From positions 18,514 to 82,513 of the forward strand of contig CAZDSF010000009.1 of the NCBI GenBank assembly GCA_964508025.1: a stretch of DNA of 64,000 nucleotides. Direction: 5' to 3'. The DNA is from JAAZNO01 sp964508025 (GTDB taxonomy: Bacteria > Chloroflexota > Anaerolineae > B4-G1 > SLSP01). Positions 59,025-64,000 of this stretch are shown in pieces; position 1 is the stretch's first letter; every line of letters begins with the position of its first letter. The notes beneath the pieces are model-generated. The model searched no databases and was not told where the DNA came from. It saw only the letters and a program-made list of their open reading frames with translations. The position numbers and the translations under genes were made by a program.

Positions 59025-60020
59025 ATGGTATGGATCACGTTCCTCGTCAGCGCAGCGATTCTCGTGGGCGCATCCATCAAGCTGGCGGAATATGGCGACG
59101 CCGTAGCCTATCGCACGAAGCTCGGCGGCATGTTCATCGGCACGCTGTTGATGGCGGGCGCCACCTCGCTGCCGGAATTCCTCACCGCGATCAATTCCCT
59201 GCAGCAAGATGTCATCGGCCTGGCAGCGGGCAATATGCTGGGCAGTAACATGTTCAACATGCTGCTCGTGGGCTTACTGGGCCTGATCTTCTACAAGCGG
59301 CGCGTCCTCCGGCGCGTGGCGATGCGCCACACGCTCACCGCCAGCCTGGCGACGACGCTGATCGGTCTGGCAACCTTCTTCATCCTGGCCGATATTGATG
59401 TGCGCATCGGCTGGATCGGCCTCGATAGTCTGCTGCTGATGAGCGCGTACATCGCGGGCGTCTGGCTGATCCGCAGCAACGATCCGGCTGGCGGCGGCGG
59501 TGAGGCAGAGCCGCCGCTGGAAGACGACAGCGGCGTCCCCAAATTACCTCAGGCGCTCATCGGCTTTGCAATCGCCACAACCGTTCTGGTCCTGGTGACG
59601 CCCTATCTGGTGCGTAGCAGCGCCGAGATTGCGGAGATCACCGGGCTGGGGACGGGCTTCGTGGGCACAGCGCTGCTCGCGCTCATCACCTCGCTGCCCG
59701 AACTGATCGCCGTCGTCGCCGCGACGCGCCTGGGCGCCTACGATCTGGCGCTGGGCAACCTCTTCGGCAGCAATATCTTCAACATGTTCGCGCTGGGCTT
59801 CACCGATGTATTCTACCTCCAGGGACGCTTCCTCGGCGCCATTGATCCCGAATTCGCGTTGGTGGGCCTACTGGGATTGCTGCTCACTTGCCTGGGACTC
59901 ATCGGCAACCAGGTGCGCCTGGAGCGCCGCCTCTGGCTGGTAGAGGTTGATGCGCTGTTGCTGGTGGCGGGGTACTTCGTGGGCCTGTGGCTGTTGTATT
60001 CCTGGGGCATTGGACTGTAA
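59025..60020 (+). CDS. Ca2+/Na+ (CaCA) antiporter
   Basis: A 331-aa membrane protein with about ten helices and two inverted alpha-repeats: 'MAGATSLPEFLTAI' (about 44-57) followed by 'GNMLGSNMFNML', and 'LALITSLPELIAVV' (about 215-228) followed by 'GNLFGSNIFNMF'. The acidic residues in SLPE bind the cation. A Gly/Glu-rich loop lies between the halves (about 150-170). It exchanges calcium or another cation for sodium or protons. It forms a run with the PII-like gene and the cyclase (5-base gap). Confidence 0.9.
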   Translation: MVWITFLVSAAILVGASIKLAEYGDAVAYRTKLGGMFIGTLLMAGATSLPEFLTAINSLQQDVIGLAAGNMLGSNMFNMLLVGLLGLIFYKRRVLRRVAMRHTLTASLATTLIGLATFFILADIDVRIGWIGLDSLLLMSAYIAGVWLIRSNDPAGGGGEAEPPLEDDSGVPKLPQALIGFAIATTVLVLVTPYLVRSSAEIAEITGLGTGFVGTALLALITSLPELIAVVAATRLGAYDLALGNLFGSNIFNMFALGFTDVFYLQGRFLGAIDPEFALVGLLGLLLTCLGLIGNQVRLERRLWLVEVDALLLVAGYFVGLWLLYSWGIGL

Positions 60021-60024
60021 ACGC

Positions 60025-61602
60025 ATGGATCAACACGCCCTGACTGCCGAAAAACGCCGCCGCAAACGGCTCAACAGCCAACTCCTGATCCTCGTTCTAG
60101 GGGCGAATTGTCTGGGCGCATTGCTGGTCGTGGTATTCTTTTTGCTCGGCGAGCTCGTTCAGGACGGGCTGGGGACCAGCGCCTCCGTCTCAAACAACGG
60201 CATGTTCATTGGCGTGTTGATAGCAGTAGGCAGTTACATCGGCGGCTTGCTGACCAAACCTCTGGATCTATGGTACGAAAAACCCGAAGCGGCGGTTCCC
60301 CCACCTCCTCGCATCCAGCGACTGGCCCTGAATTACCCACTACTCCTGGCAATAGTCTCGTTCACTATGTGGTTTCTGGCGGGAATTGTCAACGCCACAT
60401 TCGCATTACAGCAGGGAATCGGAGCCGCGCTCATCGGATTCATCGGGATGGGAGGCGTTGCCGGGCCGATGACGGCGCTGCTAATCTACTTCGCCGCCGA
60501 ACGGTTGTGGATGCCGGAAATCCCGATCTTCTTCCCCGTCGGGCAGCCAGGCGATGTGCGCGCTTTTCGCCTGTCCATGCGCCGCCGGCTCTTCATCCCT
60601 TCGCTGGTGGGACTGGTCTTGATTCTGGTGATGACGCTGAACGTCGTGGCTCTGGCGCAGAGCTACACCGCCCTCACTCCCGAAATGCGAGCCGTGCAGC
60701 TCGCCATCACAGTCTATCGCCAGCTCTTTCTGCTGGGGAGCGCCATCCTGGCGGCGATTCTGCTCACATTGACCCTGGGCCGAACCATGTCGGGGGCCGT
60801 GGAGACCCTGCAACAACAGATGGCCGCAGTCCAGGCGGGCCAGTTGGAAGTGCGCCTGCCGGTCGCATCCAACGATGAATTTGGCGCATTGGCAACAGGC
60901 TTCAACGCCATGGTGCAGGGCTTGCAACAGGAGGAAGTCGTCCGGCGACTCTTCAGCCTCTACGTGACGCCCGAAGTCGCGGCGCACGCCATCACCCACG
61001 GCGCGGCGCTGGGGGGGCAAGTGGCCGAAGCCACGGTGCTCTTCGCCGATATTCGCGGCTTCACCACAATGACGGAGCGGCTAGGCCCAGAAGCGGTGAT
61101 CGCATTGCTCAACCGCTACTTCGAGGCGATGTCCGCCGCCATCATTGCCCAGGGGGGCATGGTGAACAAATTCGGCGGCGATAGTCTACTGGCGGTGTTC
61201 GGAACGCCCGTCAATCCGGCGGAGGATCACGCAACGCGGGCCATCGCTGCGGCGCGGAGTATGTTGACGGCTTTGGAGACGTTCAACGCCGACCAACAAT
61301 CGCGCGGCGAGCCGGAATTGCGCATCGGTATCGGCATTGCAACCGGGCCGGTGGTCGCGGGCAACGTAGGCAGCGCAGAGCGCCTGGAATACACCGTCAT
61401 CGGCGACACCGTGAATCTCGCCAGCCGATTGCAGGAGCTGACCAAAACATTGGGGAGCGAGGCGCTCCTGGCGGAATCAACCGCGCGGGCAGCAGGACTC
61501 GCGGCTTTGAAGCCGCTGGCGCAAGTGGAGGTGCGCGGAAAAGCAGGCATAGCCGCCGTCTACACGCTGGGCGCAGAAGAGAGGCGTTACGGCTCCGCGT
61601 AA
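60025..61602 (+). CDS. membrane class III adenylate/guanylate cyclase with HAMP domain
   Basis: A 525-aa protein. The N-terminal 260 residues hold about six membrane helices, a HAMP domain follows (about 245-310, 'RLPVASNDEFGALATGFNAMV') and the cyclase domain lies at about 335-515. Metal-binding aspartates are in 'LFADIRGFTTM' and 'FGGDSLLAVFG'; later 'GIGIATGPVVAGNVG' and 'YTVIGDTVNLASRLQ' are typical. It makes cAMP (or cGMP) in response to a membrane or extracellular cue. ATG at 60025 lies 4 bases after the antiporter stop. The 3' end overlaps the converging LCP gene by 16 bases. Confidence 0.92.
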   Translation: MDQHALTAEKRRRKRLNSQLLILVLGANCLGALLVVVFFLLGELVQDGLGTSASVSNNGMFIGVLIAVGSYIGGLLTKPLDLWYEKPEAAVPPPPRIQRLALNYPLLLAIVSFTMWFLAGIVNATFALQQGIGAALIGFIGMGGVAGPMTALLIYFAAERLWMPEIPIFFPVGQPGDVRAFRLSMRRRLFIPSLVGLVLILVMTLNVVALAQSYTALTPEMRAVQLAITVYRQLFLLGSAILAAILLTLTLGRTMSGAVETLQQQMAAVQAGQLEVRLPVASNDEFGALATGFNAMVQGLQQEEVVRRLFSLYVTPEVAAHAITHGAALGGQVAEATVLFADIRGFTTMTERLGPEAVIALLNRYFEAMSAAIIAQGGMVNKFGGDSLLAVFGTPVNPAEDHATRAIAAARSMLTALETFNADQQSRGEPELRIGIGIATGPVVAGNVGSAERLEYTVIGDTVNLASRLQELTKTLGSEALLAESTARAAGLAALKPLAQVEVRGKAGIAAVYTLGAEERRYGSA

Positions 61603-62945
61603 TCCCGCCCCAAAATGATGATAACATCATAATCTGCGGTGGGATTATCCCCCCGCACCACGGCTGATTCGGGGAGCCGCAACAGCGCGAGCAACTGCTG
61701 CGCCGTTTTCGGCTTATTGCGGTTGAGGATAATCAGGCTGCTGTCGTAATCCTGCCGGTCGGCGTTGCTGTATGCCGTCACGGCAACTTGATTGGCCTTG
61801 AGGAATTGCGCGGTGGCATACGCCAACCCCTCGCGTTGGGTGCCGTTGAGCACCGAGATCGTGGCGGCTTCCTCTGCCGCACCGTTCGTCTCCGCTGCCG
61901 GCCCAATCCAGAACATGAAATCACGCTTCTCTCGAATGCGATCATGGATCGGGACCAGAACCTGCCAGCCTTGCGGCGTATTCCAGGGCAGTGTGCTGCT
62001 CTCATCAACAACCACGAAACGGAGATTTTCCCGCTGCATCTCCTTCGCCAACCCGGCCAGCGCCAATCCCTGATCAAGCTTGAAACTGGTAGACACCGAT
62101 CGCTCAATTTTCTGATAGAGCTCCGGCGCCTTGCCGATCAATTGCGCCAGGACATCGGGACGCCGGACGCGCTCCAGCACGGCCTGAATGACCTGCTGCT
62201 GCCGCCGTGCGCGGTCGAAGTCGCCGTTGCCGGTATGCCGGGTGCGCGCGTACTTGAGCGCCATATCCCCGTAGAAGTGATGCGTTCCCGCCGGAATGTA
62301 CAGCGGATCGTAGCCGTAATTGTTATCGGGATACAGAGGATCGTTGATTGTCTCCGGCACTTCGATCTCAATACCGCCAATTTCATCAATGAACGTGATG
62401 AACGCCTCGAAGTTGAGCCGCACGTAATGATCAATGTGGATCCCCAGATTGCGTTCCACGGTCAACATCGCCAACGCAGGGCCGCCGCCGGGATAATTGT
62501 ACACGTCGCCCAAATAATGCGCCGTGTTGATGCGGTTGTAGCCAGAGGTGGGGATTTCCACCCACAGATCGCGGGGAATGGAAAGCACGCCGCCCTTCAA
62601 TGTCACAGGATCGAGCGTGAGGATCATGATGGTATCGGTGCGCCAGGCCGGCTCATCCCACTGGGCGCGCTCATCAATGCCGAGCAGCAGCACCGTGATG
62701 CGCTCCGTGCCGGTCCACCGGGGCAACGCCTCGCCTTCGGTAAACGCCACGTTTTCACTGGGGCCGCGTTTCTCCGCCACGGTGAAATCCGGCAGCAGCT
62801 CCGAAGCGGCAGCCATATCCCGCACCCAGGCAAACACCACCAAACCCGCCGTGGCGGTGATGATCAGATAAATCAAAACCAGCCCTACACGCATCAAAAT
62901 GCTGAGAGCTTTACTCTGCGACTCGCGTTGTTGTGTTTCCATCAT
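61587..62945 (-). CDS. LytR-CpsA-Psr (LCP) family protein
   Basis: A 452-aa type II membrane protein. One helix (about 18-40) anchors it; the LCP domain (about 80-270) has 'VLLLGIDERAQWDEPAWRTDTIMI', 'LSIPRDLWVEIP' and 'ALKYARTRHT..GDFDRARRQQQV' regions with the Arg/Asp residues that bind polyprenyl phosphate. A LytR_C domain ends the protein (about 365-450). LCP enzymes attach glycopolymers to peptidoglycan. The ATG at 62945 lies only 5 bases after TATAAT, so the mRNA may be leaderless. It is followed upstream by a paralogue. Confidence 0.92.
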   Translation of the reverse strand: MMETQQRESQSKALSILMRVGLVLIYLIITATAGLVVFAWVRDMAAASELLPDFTVAEKRGPSENVAFTEGEALPRWTGTERITVLLLGIDERAQWDEPAWRTDTIMILTLDPVTLKGGVLSIPRDLWVEIPTSGYNRINTAHYLGDVYNYPGGGPALAMLTVERNLGIHIDHYVRLNFEAFITFIDEIGGIEIEVPETINDPLYPDNNYGYDPLYIPAGTHHFYGDMALKYARTRHTGNGDFDRARRQQQVIQAVLERVRRPDVLAQLIGKAPELYQKIERSVSTSFKLDQGLALAGLAKEMQRENLRFVVVDESSTLPWNTPQGWQVLVPIHDRIREKRDFMFWIGPAAETNGAAEEAATISVLNGTQREGLAYATAQFLKANQVAVTAYSNADRQDYDSSLIILNRNKPKTAQQLLALLRLPESAVVRGDNPTADYDVIIILGRDYAEP

Positions 62946-62950
62946 GTCCG

Positions 62951-62977
62951 ATTATACCATAGGCGTTTGGGCGTCAA
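62951..62977 (-). promoter_or_regulatory. promoter giving a leaderless LCP transcript
   Basis: TTGACG (62972-62977) and TATAAT (62951-62956) on the minus strand with a 15-base spacer; the ATG starts 5 bases after the -10, where transcription should begin. Confidence 0.45.
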
Positions 62978-63030
62978 TAGCATTCAGACGCCTGGCAACG
63001 CGGAAAAGTTCCCTCTGGGAGACGCAAAGC

Positions 63031-63954
63031 TTAGGGCGCAGCGGGCGCTTCGGTGAAATCGGCGCCGAGGATGAGGATGATGTCTTGCGAGGCAGCGGGA
63101 TTCGCCGCATTGATGATCGCCGTCTGCGGCAAATTCAACAGCGCGGCAATGCGCGCCGCCGTCGCCGGCTTGGGACGGGCGAGGATAATCTGGGTTGTGG
63201 GATAATCCGACCGATCAGCGTTACCGAAGGCCGTCACCGACACCCCGTGCTCCTGAAGATACTCCACCGTGTGCGCCGCCAGCCCCACACGCTCCGTCCC
63301 GTTGTACACGGCAAGCGTCGCGTCCTCTTGTTCCACCGGCTGCACAGCGACTTCGACGCCGCCGAAGACGTAATCCCGCACCTCGCGCATCCGATCCCGC
63401 AGCGGGATTAACACCTGTGCGCCCTCCGGCGTGAGGTAGTTCTGCGTGCAGCTCTGGTCAATGACCGCGAAACGGATCTGGCTGCGATCTACCTTGACCG
63501 CCAGCCCTGCCAACGCCAACACCTCATCGAGGGTTAGATTGGTGCTGACGGACTCCTCCATGATTTTGTACAGCTCGCCGATACGCGGCGCCAACTGCGG
63601 CAACATATTGAGGCTGGTCACGCGCTCCAGAATCGCCAATAGCACCTGCTGCTGGCGGCGCGCGCGGTCGAAATCGTTGCTGGTGTGACGGGTGCGGGCA
63701 TACTTGAGCGCCATTTCGCCATCGAAGTGGTGCTGCCCCGCCGGAATGTACAGCGGATCGTAGCCGTAGTTGTGATCCGGGTACAGCGGATCGTTGATCG
63801 TCTCTGCGACGTAAATATCCACGCCGCCGACCAGATTCACCAGATCCACAAAACCCTGGAAATTGATCCGCACGTAATACTGAATCGGGACGCCCAGATT
63901 GTACTCGACCGTCTCGCGCGCCAACGCCGGCCCGCCGCCGGGATAATTAGACAT
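63031..63954 (-). pseudogene. LCP family protein, N-terminally truncated
   Basis: 307 residues homologous to residues about 155-452 of the neighbouring LCP protein, including 'INDPLYPDHNYGYDPLYIPAG', the 'KYARTRHTS..FDRARRQQQ' block and a LytR_C domain. The membrane helix and the first LCP strands, with the main Arg/Asp ligands, are missing. Homology stops exactly at 'NYPGGG'; upstream of 63954 the DNA is A/T-rich, unrelated, and has an in-frame TAA four codons before the ATG. The break may be an insertion, a rearrangement or a misassembly near the window edge. As drawn it would not be an active LCP enzyme. Confidence 0.7.
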
Positions 63955-64000
63955 TATACTGATTTAAAAATTGACAAACAGGTGTAGTTGCAGTGGAGGA

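Overview
This 64-kb window looks like part of a Chloroflexota (Anaerolineae-like) genome, probably a metagenome-assembled scaffold because a run of exactly 100 Ns sits at 57288-57387. The phylum call is an inference. It rests on secreted proteins with Thr/Pro-rich linkers, LysM and a C-terminal YLPLV-type motif, on two LCP-family cell-wall proteins with no outer-membrane genes, on a sufC-sufB-sufD operon plus a separate sufS-sufU pair, and on promoters of TTGnnn-16/17-TATAnT type. Coding density is high. The longest annotated non-coding stretches are under 300 bases and hold promoters, terminators and short repeats.

Layout. 1-7.9 kb (+): a TPR protein, a cytosolic gingipain/caspase-like (C25) peptidase, a degenerate MraZ, FtsZ, an 81-aa protein homologous to the peptidase C-terminus, and a 1187-aa protein with two C39-like repeats between two glycosidase-like barrels. 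7.9-12.6 kb (-): sufC, sufB with a LAGLIDADG intein, sufD. 12.7-25 kb: a DICT-domain protein, dnaE, a LysM surface protein, a UbiA prenyltransferase, a substrate-binding lipoprotein, a YVTN propeller protein, asnS and a DedA protein. 25-34 kb: PpsR-type PEP synthase/PPDK regulator, sufS, sufU, a TVP38 protein, cdaR-cdaA for c-di-AMP, a large TPR protein, argF. 34-38 kb (+): tdh, an MFS transporter and kbl for threonine breakdown.

38-44.6 kb is the accessory region: a broken MNT toxin-antitoxin gene, a Phd-VapC pair, and a three-gene operon bounded by its own promoter (44553-44581) and terminator (39334-39374). The operon encodes a 1074-aa fusion of several Cas7/RAMP units, a four-cysteine protein whose zinc finger resembles that of Cas10 but with no GGDD palm, and a Cas6-like protein. 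No cas1, cas2, cas10 or CRISPR array is visible in the window. This is the best candidate for an undescribed system: a type III-derived, Cas10-less, single-chain effector comparable in design to Cas7-11 but with different domain order and partners.

44.6-52.6 kb: a phosphoglycerate-mutase-like probable homoserine kinase next to threonine synthase, then three aldo/keto reductases with an NTF2-like protein, a 63-aa Cys-rich protein, a divergent AraC regulator and an ArsR regulator. 52.7-64 kb: a 1029-aa FAD/Fe-S/CCG oxidoreductase with a Met-rich tail, an M50 protease, an HD protein, the gap, a glycosyltransferase, a PII-like protein beside a Ca2+/cation antiporter, a membrane class III nucleotidyl cyclase, and two LCP proteins, the second cut off abruptly.

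A second signal not explained by genes is a set of degenerate tandem repeats with a 7-bp (once 8-bp) period. They lie in leaders or intercistronic gaps directly before ribosome binding sites and sometimes overlap stop or start codons. At least nine sites are listed.
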